Positions 57,399 through 64,000 of a stretch of 64,000 nucleotides of DNA are shown piece by piece (the first letter of the stretch is position 1; each line of letters begins with the position of its first letter). A program made the translations under genes and the position numbers. The stretch lies in assembly GCF_006716315.1 (NCBI RefSeq), contig NZ_VFOV01000001.1:4294501-4358500 (forward strand), given 5' to 3'. The notes beneath the pieces were generated by a model. That model saw only the letters and a program-made list of their open reading frames with translations. It did no database searches and had not been told where the DNA came from. The stretch comes from Nocardioides albertanoniae (lineage in GTDB: Bacteria; Actinomycetota; Actinomycetes; Propionibacteriales; Nocardioidaceae).

Positions 57399-59243
57399 AT
57401 GTCTGCGATCAAGCGCGTCACGAACACCTCGGAGGCCGAAGCACTGGCGGCCCTGCTCAACGGTGAGGGGCGCACGAAGCCCACGGTGGTGGTGACGGTC
57501 GCGTCCGGCCATGCCGAGCCCTATGCCGACGTGGCGAGGATCGCGGCCGAGATCGGCGACCTGGCCGACCTCTACCTGGTCACCACCGGCGGCCACACCT
57601 GGGCGTTCTCCAACAAGATGACGCCCGGCACGCAGGTCTACGGCGGCGCCGGGCGCGTCTACCCGATCGGCCTGGGGTGGAACACCGACCTGAAGCAGGC
57701 GCCGCTGCGCTTCGCCTGGAGCAAGGCGGAGGGCCGCAAGCTCACCGCCCAGCTGGTCGACGACGCGCTCGACATGGCCGCTGCGGCCGGGCTCTTCGAC
57801 AGCGCCCGCACCGCCGCCACCCGCGAGCGCCGCTCCGGCACGATCGTCTCGATCATGAGCGAGCGGGCGCTGGTCGATCTCGGCTCGGGCGACATGGCCT
57901 CGATCCCGCCCCAGCTCGCGCAGGCGGGCGTGGCGATCGAGCGCGTGCTGACACCGGGCATGCTCGTCGACGGCGTGCTCGAGAAGAAGTCGCGCTGGCT
58001 CGACATCCGCGAGACGCGGCCCACCGCGGAGGACGCGCTGAAGGCGTACGTCGCCGGCGATGTGGTCCCTGCCGAGGTGCGTTCCGTGCTCGCCGGCTCC
58101 GCCGACCTGCGCCTTCATCCCGACGTCACCGTCGAGCTCTTCCGATCGGAGGTCACCGATGACCCCAACGACGACCTTCGGGCCCTCCTCACGCCCGGCG
58201 AGGTCGTGCTCGCCCGTGTCGTGGCCGCGGGGCCGCGGTGGCGGCTCTCGCTGCGCGGCGTCGGCGAGCACGACCATGCGCGAGAGGCGCTCGCTCTCTA
58301 CGTCGGTGGGCCGCCGTGGCTCGATCCAGATGCTCCGGCGCCGACTGTCGAGCATGGTGAGACTGGAGACTCTGGGGAATCTGGGCGATCTGGGGAGCCT
58401 GTGGAGGCTCCGGAGCCGGTCGCTCCGGCCGAGCTGGCTCCGCCGCCCGCGCGGAGACCGACGGCTCCCAGCCCGGCGATGATGCCGCGCAGGAAGGGTG
58501 GGTCTGTCCGGGCGATTCCGCCGACGGCGGTGGCCTCACCCGCGCCGGCTCCGGAGCCGGCGGCTGCGGCATCGCCCGCTCCCGCGAAGAAGGCGGCGGT
58601 GCAGTCGATGTCGCTGCAGGTGACCGCGATCAAGGCCGAGAAGGCGCATCTCGAGGCCGAGCTGGCCGACCTGCGTGACCAGGTCTCCGGGCTGCGCAAC
58701 GAACGCGTCCAGTTCGCCAAGGATCTGGCCCGCGCGGCCCGGCAGGTCGAGACCCGCGACGCCGAGCTGGCCCGGATGCGTTCCCAGCTGCGCCGGGCCA
58801 AGCAGCGCACCGCCCCGGCCGAGGTCACCCTGCCCGTCTTCGCCGACCGCGAGCGCGGCTTCCGTCATCTCGTCGAAGCCGCCTGGGCACGACGGATCCC
58901 GGTCGGCGAGCAGGCCATCCGCCCGCTGCCCGACTTCGCGATCGGTGAGCGGTTCCTCGACAGCGTCGACGCGCTCGAGGGCATCGCCGTCGACAAGATC
59001 GCCGACGTCGTCATGGAGGTGCTCACCGGGCTCGCCGAGCATGCGGCCGGCCGTGAGCTCCACCAGCTGCGTACGTCGTCGGGAGGCAACGCCGCGCCGC
59101 AGTCACGCCCCGACGGCGCGGTCTGCTACCGCGTCTCCATGCAGATCCACACGCCCAGTGCGCGGCGGCTGCACTTCTGGAAGTGCCCCGACGGCACCGT
59201 CGAGCTCTCCCGCGTCGTCGTTCACGACGACGTGGAGCCCTAG
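57399..59243 (+). CDS. Large coiled-coil protein with S1-like segments, unknown function
   Basis: A 614-residue protein. Residues about 20-110 form an alpha/beta domain ending YGGAGRVYPIGLG. From about 145 to 200 and again 265-300 the text (GTIVSIMSERALVDLGSGDM; LTPGEVVLARVVAAGPRWRL) resembles S1 RNA-binding OB folds. A Pro/Ala linker (about 305-400) precedes a coiled coil (about 405-470, ITAIKAEKAHLEAELADLRD-like). The last 140 residues form a compact domain ending RRLHFWKCPDGTVELSRVVV. No catalytic motif is apparent. Strong AGGAGG-type ribosome site before ATG 57399. Confidence 0.75.
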   Translation: MSAIKRVTNTSEAEALAALLNGEGRTKPTVVVTVASGHAEPYADVARIAAEIGDLADLYLVTTGGHTWAFSNKMTPGTQVYGGAGRVYPIGLGWNTDLKQAPLRFAWSKAEGRKLTAQLVDDALDMAAAAGLFDSARTAATRERRSGTIVSIMSERALVDLGSGDMASIPPQLAQAGVAIERVLTPGMLVDGVLEKKSRWLDIRETRPTAEDALKAYVAGDVVPAEVRSVLAGSADLRLHPDVTVELFRSEVTDDPNDDLRALLTPGEVVLARVVAAGPRWRLSLRGVGEHDHAREALALYVGGPPWLDPDAPAPTVEHGETGDSGESGRSGEPVEAPEPVAPAELAPPPARRPTAPSPAMMPRRKGGSVRAIPPTAVASPAPAPEPAAAASPAPAKKAAVQSMSLQVTAIKAEKAHLEAELADLRDQVSGLRNERVQFAKDLARAARQVETRDAELARMRSQLRRAKQRTAPAEVTLPVFADRERGFRHLVEAAWARRIPVGEQAIRPLPDFAIGERFLDSVDALEGIAVDKIADVVMEVLTGLAEHAAGRELHQLRTSSGGNAAPQSRPDGAVCYRVSMQIHTPSARRLHFWKCPDGTVELSRVVVHDDVEP

Positions 59244-59259
59244 ACGACGGTTCGGCGGC

Positions 59260-59829
59260 TCAGCCCCAGCACCAGGTCAGCAGGCCGACCAGCGGGTCCG
59301 GGATGCGCTCGAGCTCGACGGCCTCACCGAGGATCGTGCCGTAGCGGATCTTGCGCCCCGACGCGGTGCCGAAGAAGCGATGCAGCTGGTCGGCGACCTC
59401 CTCGCCGCGGTGCTCGGGCTGGTTCTGCAGCGTACGGAACTTGCCGCCCTCGCCGTTGGACTCGAGGATCTCGACGATCCGCGCCGCCCCGATCGCCCGG
59501 ATCATCTCGTCCTCGAGGTCGCGTCGGCAGGCGAAGAACCCCTGCCCGGAGAGGTCCTCGCCGATCTGGCGGCCGAGCGCGTTGGTGACGAAGTGCTCCT
59601 CGGCCTCGTCGTAGAGGCCGCCGACCCGGTGCCCCGCCGCCGTCGTCTCGCGGATGTAGCGCCCGGCGTTGCCGGCGCCGCCCATCGAGACGACCTCGAT
59701 GCCGAGATCTTCGAGGTCCACTCCGTAACGCGGCGCGAGCGCCTCCACCAGAGCCTTGTCGGACTCCCCTTCGACGAGCAGCGTGATCGGTCTGACCGTC
59801 TCCGTCGTCGTTCGCTGGCGCTCACTCAT
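59260..59829 (-). CDS. Stand-alone TOPRIM-domain protein (OLD-like)
   Basis: A 189-residue protein. PITLLVEGESDKALVEALA near residue 14 has the TOPRIM Glu; VVSMGGAGNAGRYI and GLYDEAEE (Asp of the second motif) follow, and FFACRRDLEDEMIRAIGA matches the C-terminal part of OLD-family nucleases. The ATPase part of OLD proteins is absent. It is likely a metal-dependent nuclease or nucleotidyl-transfer protein. It is convergent with the large coiled-coil gene (16 bp gap) and divergent from the HTH/Fic pair. Confidence 0.82.
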   Translation of the reverse strand: MSERQRTTTETVRPITLLVEGESDKALVEALAPRYGVDLEDLGIEVVSMGGAGNAGRYIRETTAAGHRVGGLYDEAEEHFVTNALGRQIGEDLSGQGFFACRRDLEDEMIRAIGAARIVEILESNGEGGKFRTLQNQPEHRGEEVADQLHRFFGTASGRKIRYGTILGEAVELERIPDPLVGLLTWCWG

Positions 59830-59867
59830 GGCGTGGATCCTAGAAGACGACGTACGCGGCCCGGCAT

Positions 59868-59910
59868 TTCCATATATGGAACAGCACTCTCTAGGGTTGC
59901 ATATATGGAA
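59868..59910. promoter_or_regulatory. Twin operators and leaderless promoter of the HTH/Fic pair
   Basis: Site 1 (59868-59881) TTCCATATATGGAA is a perfect 14-bp palindrome; site 2 (59897-59910) TTGCATATATGGAA differs by one base and includes the HTH start codon. They are spaced 29 bp apart. Between them TAGGGT (59892-59897) is a -10 placing the start of transcription at the ATG. This layout fits autorepression by the HTH protein. Confidence 0.75.
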
Positions 59911-60654
59911 CAGCAGGTCAGTCGGTTGGTCGCCGACTGCATCGAACGCTCGGGGCTCAACGCGCGCCAGGTGGCGGCGCGGGCTGGTGTGTCGGCCTCG
60001 ACGGTGCACCGGATCGTGCACGGGGTGGTCAGCCCGTCGGTCGCGACGCTCGAGAACATCACCACGGCGTGCGGCGCCGGGCTCACGATGAGCGCATCGC
60101 CGCTGGCAGATCCGGCGGCCGCGGCGGCGGCGCGAGCCCTGCTCGATGACATGTATCCGAGCGATGTCGCGCCCGAGGTGGAGAGCTGGGCGGGACGGCT
60201 CGATGCCTGGGCCGACGGCGACCCGCTGCAGATCGTCGAGGAGGCCGCACGCGCCTCCGGCGTGCTCCATCGTCCGGGCGCCATCCGACTGAGCGGGGAC
60301 GCGACGGCCGGACGGCTCGCCTCCGCCGGCGACGCCTCAGGTCAGCGCTGGGCGCTCTCCGGCGCCGCCGGCCTCGACCTGCCGGCTTTCGACGAGGCGG
60401 TCGGTCGGGTCACGGTCTTGTGGTGCGAGGACCCGAGCGCGGTCGGAGCTCTCCTCGCCGGCGGGACTCTCCGGCCGGCGGCTACCGCAGATCGTGTCGC
60501 CGTTGTCGTCGCCGCTGCCGAGGCCGATCTCTTCCTCGGAGCGTTCGAGCGCGACCGTGTCGTCTACGCGGCCCCGGTCCAGATCGCCATCGACGCCATC
60601 TCGGTCGGCGGAGCCGCTGCGGATCGTGCCCGTGAGGAGATCCGCACATGGTGA
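59905..60654 (+). CDS. XRE-type HTH protein, likely antitoxin/regulator of the Fic gene
   Basis: A 249-residue protein. The N-terminal HTH is at about 5-60: LVADCIERSGLNARQVAARA then STVHRIVHGVVSPSVATLENI. The rest (SGDATAGRLASAGDASGQRW, VLWCEDPSAVGALLAGG, FERDRVVYAAPVQIAIDA) is a region I do not recognise, perhaps the toxin-neutralising part. The stop overlaps the Fic start by 7 bp, the usual antitoxin-toxin layout. Start ATG 59905 lies within operator site 2. Confidence 0.8.
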   Translation: MEQQVSRLVADCIERSGLNARQVAARAGVSASTVHRIVHGVVSPSVATLENITTACGAGLTMSASPLADPAAAAAARALLDDMYPSDVAPEVESWAGRLDAWADGDPLQIVEEAARASGVLHRPGAIRLSGDATAGRLASAGDASGQRWALSGAAGLDLPAFDEAVGRVTVLWCEDPSAVGALLAGGTLRPAATADRVAVVVAAAEADLFLGAFERDRVVYAAPVQIAIDAISVGGAAADRAREEIRTW

Positions 60655-61826
60655 CCAAGCGGCCCCGCTGGGCGCCCGACCCCGAGACGTACGCTGCCCG
60701 CAAGCCGTCCGAGGAGGATGCCTATCGTCCGGTCGCGGACCGTGAGGCACGGACGCACGACGCGCAGATGCGTGACACCGGCGTGTGGTGGACCGAGGTC
60801 GACACGACCCGCCTGCGGCCCGGCGACACCGAGAGCGCCTGGCGACGATTCCGGGCGAACCTGCCGGAGCTGGTCTGGCACGCTGCCCGGCTCGAGGGCA
60901 ACGGCTTCACTCTCCCCGAGGTCCGCTCCGTCCTCGCCGGCGTGACGGTCGGCGGACATCTGACCGAAGAGGAGCTGCAGGTGCGGGCACTCGGTGATGC
61001 GTACGGCGCGCTGCGCGACCTCGTCGGCTACGGCACCTTCGGAGTCGACAAATCGACGTCCGACCGGCTCAACCGCATCCTTGCTCGCCATGAGGCGCCC
61101 GGGGCCGGGAGGTTTCGCGGCGAGGGCGCGCTGCGGCGCGATCGCAGCGACGTGCTCCGAGCTCGTTTCACGACCCTCCAGGAGCACCTCGCCGAGACCG
61201 GAGACCCGCTGCTCCAGGCGCTGATCTACTTCTGCTCCGCTGCCCGCACCCGGTTCTACGTCGCGGGAAACAAGCGCACCGCCCTGCTGATGATGACCGG
61301 CATCCTGATGTCCAACGGCTTCGACACCATCGTCATCCCCTCAGCCCGCGGCCTCGAGCTCGACCATGCCGTCGACACCCTCGTCGCCACCGACGACGCC
61401 ACCGAGCTGATGGCCTTCCTCGTCGACTGCGCTGGATCCAGGCCCGACCCCGTGAGATCGGGCCCCGTGGAGACACTCCCGACTGAGCTGGCCACAGCCG
61501 AGGCGAAAGAAAATTCGTTCACCGAGGACCGGGCGAACAACGGTTCGTACGTCGCCAACCCCGCGAACGGAATTTCAATCACTGGTGGCCGGGCGAACGA
61601 ACGTTCATTCCTTGGCGATCGGGCGAACGAAAATTCGTTCATCGACGACCCGGCACACGAACGTCCATTCACCACCCACCCGGCGAGCGAACGTTCGTCC
61701 ACCGGTGACCCGGCACATGAACGTTCGTTCGCCGACAACGCGGCGAATGAAAATTCGCTCACCGAAAACCTCGCGAACGAAAACTCGTTCGCCCCACGAC
61801 GGGGCTACACCAGGCGCCTCCGATAG
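60648..61826 (+). CDS. Fic/DOC-like protein with degenerate active-site motif and repeat-encoded tail
   Basis: A 392-residue protein. The Fic fold is at about 60-265. The intramolecular inhibitory-helix motif appears as HAARLEGNGFTLPEVRSVLAG near residue 80. The Fic motif HPFxDGNxR reads RFYVAGNKRTALLMM near 203: the catalytic His is Arg and the acidic residue is Ala, so AMP transfer is doubtful. The last ~100 residues (from about 285) are ten 10-residue repeats (RANERSFLGD, RANENSFIDD, PAHERSFADN) encoded by the family B array. The tail may be non-functional read-through. Start ATG 60648 overlaps the HTH gene. Confidence 0.78.
   Translation: MVTKRPRWAPDPETYAARKPSEEDAYRPVADREARTHDAQMRDTGVWWTEVDTTRLRPGDTESAWRRFRANLPELVWHAARLEGNGFTLPEVRSVLAGVTVGGHLTEEELQVRALGDAYGALRDLVGYGTFGVDKSTSDRLNRILARHEAPGAGRFRGEGALRRDRSDVLRARFTTLQEHLAETGDPLLQALIYFCSAARTRFYVAGNKRTALLMMTGILMSNGFDTIVIPSARGLELDHAVDTLVATDDATELMAFLVDCAGSRPDPVRSGPVETLPTELATAEAKENSFTEDRANNGSYVANPANGISITGGRANERSFLGDRANENSFIDDPAHERPFTTHPASERSSTGDPAHERSFADNAANENSLTENLANENSFAPRRGYTRRLR
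61505..61790. repeat. Family B palindrome array, locus 2, inside the Fic reading frame
   Basis: Ten 16-bp palindromes of the GAACGAAAATTCGTTC type at 61505, 61535, 61565, 61595, 61625, 61655, 61685, 61715, 61745 and 61775: a period of exactly 30 bp, so the frame is kept. The first-locus period (28-30 bp) is not frame-preserving. Cores vary at one to four positions, but the variation tends to be symmetric, as expected if the palindrome itself is selected. Confidence 0.95.
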
Positions 61827-61830
61827 CGGG

Positions 61831-62454
61831 TCAAGCGAGCGCGACCTCTAGGTCCGCCCGGTCCCGCGTCGCCCGGATCAGCGCGGCGTTGTGCAGGTCG
61901 CTCGCGGCGGTCTTCGCCTCCGCCTCCTCCCGCGACCTACCGCCAACGAGAAACCGCTCCAGCAACCGAGGCACGAGGACGGAGTCGGGCACGTCGACGA
62001 ACCACGCCTCGTCCAACAACCCGCGTACGTCCCGCCAGGGCCCCTCGTCCAGCAGCAGATAGTTGCCCTCCGTGATCACGATCGACTCCTCACCGATCCG
62101 CACCCCGCCAGGCACCGGTTCGTCGGTGACCCGGCTGAACGTCGGCCACGCGACTCGATGCCCTTCCCGGACTCGCCGCAGCGCGGCCACATACCCCTCG
62201 GCATCGAACGTGTCCGGCTCTCCTTTGCGGTCTCTCGCCCCCATCGCGTCCAGCTCGGCGTTGCTCAGGTGGAAGCCGTCCATCGGCGCTACCACCGCGG
62301 CCCGGCCGGCCACGCCGAGCGCGTCACGCAGCCGCCCTGCCAGCGTCGACTTCCCCGCACCCGGCGGCCCGACGATCCCCAGCACATACCGACCCGCCGC
62401 GCCGGCCTCAGCCCTCAGCCGCACCCGCTCCGCCAGCTCGACGACGCTGTCCAC
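61831..62454 (-). CDS. P-loop nucleoside/sugar kinase family protein
   Basis: A 207-residue kinase of the uridine-kinase-like P-loop family. Walker A IVGPPGAGKSTLAG is near residue 28; MDGFHLSNAELDAMGARDRKG near 58 and ITEGNYLLLDEGPWRDV near 125 match the nucleoside/nucleotide kinase group (PRK09270-like), often found with sugar uptake genes. Substrate unknown. GTG 62454 has GGAGGG upstream. Convergent with Fic, 4 bp apart. Confidence 0.85.
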   Translation of the reverse strand: MDSVVELAERVRLRAEAGAAGRYVLGIVGPPGAGKSTLAGRLRDALGVAGRAAVVAPMDGFHLSNAELDAMGARDRKGEPDTFDAEGYVAALRRVREGHRVAWPTFSRVTDEPVPGGVRIGEESIVITEGNYLLLDEGPWRDVRGLLDEAWFVDVPDSVLVPRLLERFLVGGRSREEAEAKTAASDLHNAALIRATRDRADLEVALA

Positions 62455-62599
62455 CCTGATCCCTCCTCAGCCTCCGACTCAGCCTCCGGCCACCACCGAC
62501 TCCGGCCACCACCGAGCCATTCTGCTCGTTCCCCCACACCCCCTGGCCTATCGCACTAGCGTGCAGACGAGAGCCGAAGCATGCAGGAGGAGGCGGAGG

Positions 62600-63709
62600 A
62601 TGTCAGCCTCGCCGGAGATCGAGTTCAACAGTCCGTCCGAGCCCGGAACGACCCCCACCTTGGGAGTCACCGGGGTGAGCCCGGACGAAGAGCACATCTA
62701 CCGCCTCCTGGTCTCCCTCGGCGCCACCGATCAGAAGCACCTGTCCGACCTGATGCATCGCTCGGCGACCTCCCCCGAAGCGCTCGAGGCCGCGCTCGAG
62801 CGCCTCCTCGAGCGCGGCCTGGTCACCACCCACGGCGCACCGCCCCGCTACACCGCGACAGCTCCCGACGTCGCCTTCGGCCCGCTGCTCCTGGAGACCC
62901 AGGCAGCGGTCAACACGGCGAGCTCGGCGATCTCGGAGCTCGCCGAGGAGCACCGCTCCAACGCCCGCCGTCACAACGCCGAGCTGCTCGTCGAGGTGGT
63001 GACCGGCCAGTCGGCCCTGCGCCAGGCGCTGCGCAACATCCAGCTCTCGACCCGCACCGAGATGCTCTGGTTCTGCCGGGCGGGGCATGTCGCGATGCCG
63101 TCGAGCGACAACGACGAAGAGTTCGACATGCTCGCCCGCGGTGTCCGCTACCAGGTCCTCTACGAGCACGCGCTGCTGGAGGAACCGGGCATGATCGACA
63201 GCCTCGTCCTAGGCGTACAGGCAGGTGAGCAGGCGCGAGCCGTCGCACAGCTGCCGGTCAGGATGGCGATCTCCGACCGCACGATCGCGCTGATCCCGCT
63301 CGTGCCGGTGCGCGACGACATCACCGAGCCGACAGCCGCCCTGGTGCGCGACAGCAACCTGCTCACCGCCCTCATCGCCCTCTTCGAGAGCTACTGGGCG
63401 GCAGCCTCGCCGCTCCGGGTCGGCGACGCCTCGACCGACCCCACGTTGCAGGTCACCTCGCCCACCTCACCGATCTCGGCAGCCGACAGACAGCTGCTGT
63501 CCTTGCTGGTCGCCGGCGTCTCCGACAAGGCGATCGCCAGTCGGCTCAAGGTCAGCGGCCGTACGATCCAGCGCCGGGTCAGCGATCTGATGGCGCTGAC
63601 CCGAGCGCAGACCCGCATGCAGTTCGCCTGGCAGGTCTCCCGGCGCGGCTGGCTGAGCGACCAGGACCACGACCGAGAAGACCAGCCACACCCTCAGCCG
63701 AGGCCGTAG
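62600..63709 (+). CDS. TrmB-like/LuxR-type transcriptional regulator
   Basis: A 369-residue regulator. The N-terminal winged helix (about 28-80, EEHIYRLLVSLGATDQKHLS, ALERLLERGLV) is TrmB-like. A helical middle contains a phospholipase-D-like ligand region of this family (TEMLWFCRAGHVAM). The C-terminal LuxR HTH at about 295-345 reads SAADRQLLSLLVAGVSDKAI and SGRTIQRRVSDLMAL. AGGAGG precedes ATG 62600. Its targets are unknown; such regulators often control local secreted or secondary-metabolite genes. Confidence 0.83.
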   Translation: MSASPEIEFNSPSEPGTTPTLGVTGVSPDEEHIYRLLVSLGATDQKHLSDLMHRSATSPEALEAALERLLERGLVTTHGAPPRYTATAPDVAFGPLLLETQAAVNTASSAISELAEEHRSNARRHNAELLVEVVTGQSALRQALRNIQLSTRTEMLWFCRAGHVAMPSSDNDEEFDMLARGVRYQVLYEHALLEEPGMIDSLVLGVQAGEQARAVAQLPVRMAISDRTIALIPLVPVRDDITEPTAALVRDSNLLTALIALFESYWAAASPLRVGDASTDPTLQVTSPTSPISAADRQLLSLLVAGVSDKAIASRLKVSGRTIQRRVSDLMALTRAQTRMQFAWQVSRRGWLSDQDHDREDQPHPQPRP

Positions 63710-64000
63710 GCACCCACGACCGTCTGCGTCATCGTCCCGCCGCCGCTGTCGCCCACCCGCACCTTCAACGACACGTCGTCGGCTCCGCGCGGCGGCCGCA
63801 CCCGGGCGTCGAACGACTTCCCGTGAGGGTCCACCCCGAGCGGCGACCAGGTCGCCCCCTGGTCGAACGATGCCCATGCCTTCAGCGACGTGACCCGGGG
63901 CGCCTGCCGGCCCAGGCCAGGATGCTCGACGGTGAAGCGTACGTCCTGGAAGGCACGCGGTGAGACCACCTGGTTCGCGAGCCCGACCGGCACGTCGTAG
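63694..64000 (-). CDS. C-terminal part of a secreted protein (5' part outside window)
   Basis: About 102 residues are visible and the gene runs past the right edge. YDVPVGLANQVVSPRAFQD, SLKAWASFDQGATWSPLGV and VSLKVRVGDSGGGTMTQTVVGAYGLG look like beta-sandwich modules at the C-terminus of exported peptidases (S8-type). It overlaps the end of the regulator gene by 16 bp in a convergent arrangement. The family is a guess until the N-terminal part is seen. Confidence 0.55.
   Translation of the reverse strand, partial: YDVPVGLANQVVSPRAFQDVRFTVEHPGLGRQAPRVTSLKAWASFDQGATWSPLGVDPHGKSFDARVRPPRGADDVSLKVRVGDSGGGTMTQTVVGAYGLG

Noticed and set aside
61505..61790. LexA (SOS) boxes in the family B array
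   Set aside because: The actinobacterial site has GAAC and GTTC four bases apart; here the spacing is eight in most cores, and ten phased sites would be unlike any SOS promoter.

Overview
The window is a piece of a high-GC actinobacterial chromosome, most like Nocardioides or a related Nocardioidaceae genus. The support is strong codon-position GC bias with dense opposite-strand shadow frames, GTG and leaderless starts, a GuaB2/GuaB3 pair, a His-tailed GroEL next to groES, and the actinobacterial core order rplM-rpsI-glmM-coaA-glmS-acpS-nnr-alr-tsaE-tsaB-rimI-tsaD-groES-groEL. The genus is inferred from gene content and style; nothing was searched. I see no tRNA, rRNA, CRISPR array, insertion sequence or prophage.

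Layout. 0-5.6 kb: a complete livGFHM-type ABC uptake operon whose binding-protein gene runs off the left edge, divergent from a PucR-type regulator. 5.9-13.6 kb: eight tightly coupled minus-strand genes (two SDRs, an MDR oxidoreductase, a HAD protein, an APH-type kinase, three acyl-CoA dehydrogenases). The HAD/APH/acyl-CoA dehydrogenase trio matches the parts of animal ACAD10/ACAD11 and the bacterial levulinate (Lva) route, suggesting catabolism of 4-hydroxyacyl-CoAs. 13.9-21.6 kb: guaB3 and guaB separated by accessory genes, plus two DUF1684 paralogues. 21.7-25.7 kb: an odd orphan permease and exported proteins (LVIVD, DUF305, GH25 lysozyme). 25.8-43.3 kb: the housekeeping block (chaperonins with two CIRCE operators, t6A synthesis, cell-wall precursors, CoA, ribosomal proteins). 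43.7-52.3 kb: ornithine aminotransferase, a TetR-controlled Baeyer-Villiger monooxygenase/SDR pair, and transport and ligase genes. 52.6-64 kb: an accessory region with a secreted HNH nuclease, a solitary DNA methyltransferase, a mismatch glycosylase, two divergent coiled-coil proteins of unknown function, a stand-alone TOPRIM protein, and an HTH/Fic pair that resembles a toxin-antitoxin unit.

The most unusual signal is in the spaces between genes. Family A, at four loci (5.6, 13.7, 52.3 and 55.8 kb), consists of 21-bp modules ending in CTGCAG, arranged head-to-head around a central hairpin, and always ends 5-12 bp from the stop codon of a minus-strand gene. Family B, at two loci (30.4 and 61.5 kb), consists of 10-12 AT-rich 16-bp palindromes of the GAACGAAAATTCGTTC type at a 29-30 bp period. 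At the second locus the period is exactly 30 bp and the array is translated as the C-terminal tail of the Fic protein. Family C, a shared hairpin, occurs twice (22.6 and 25.8 kb). Several other gene ends carry long, near-perfect inverted repeats of unrelated sequence. These look like arrayed, helically phased palindromic elements attached to gene 3' ends; whether they terminate transcription, bind a protein, or move as REP-like elements cannot be settled from this window.
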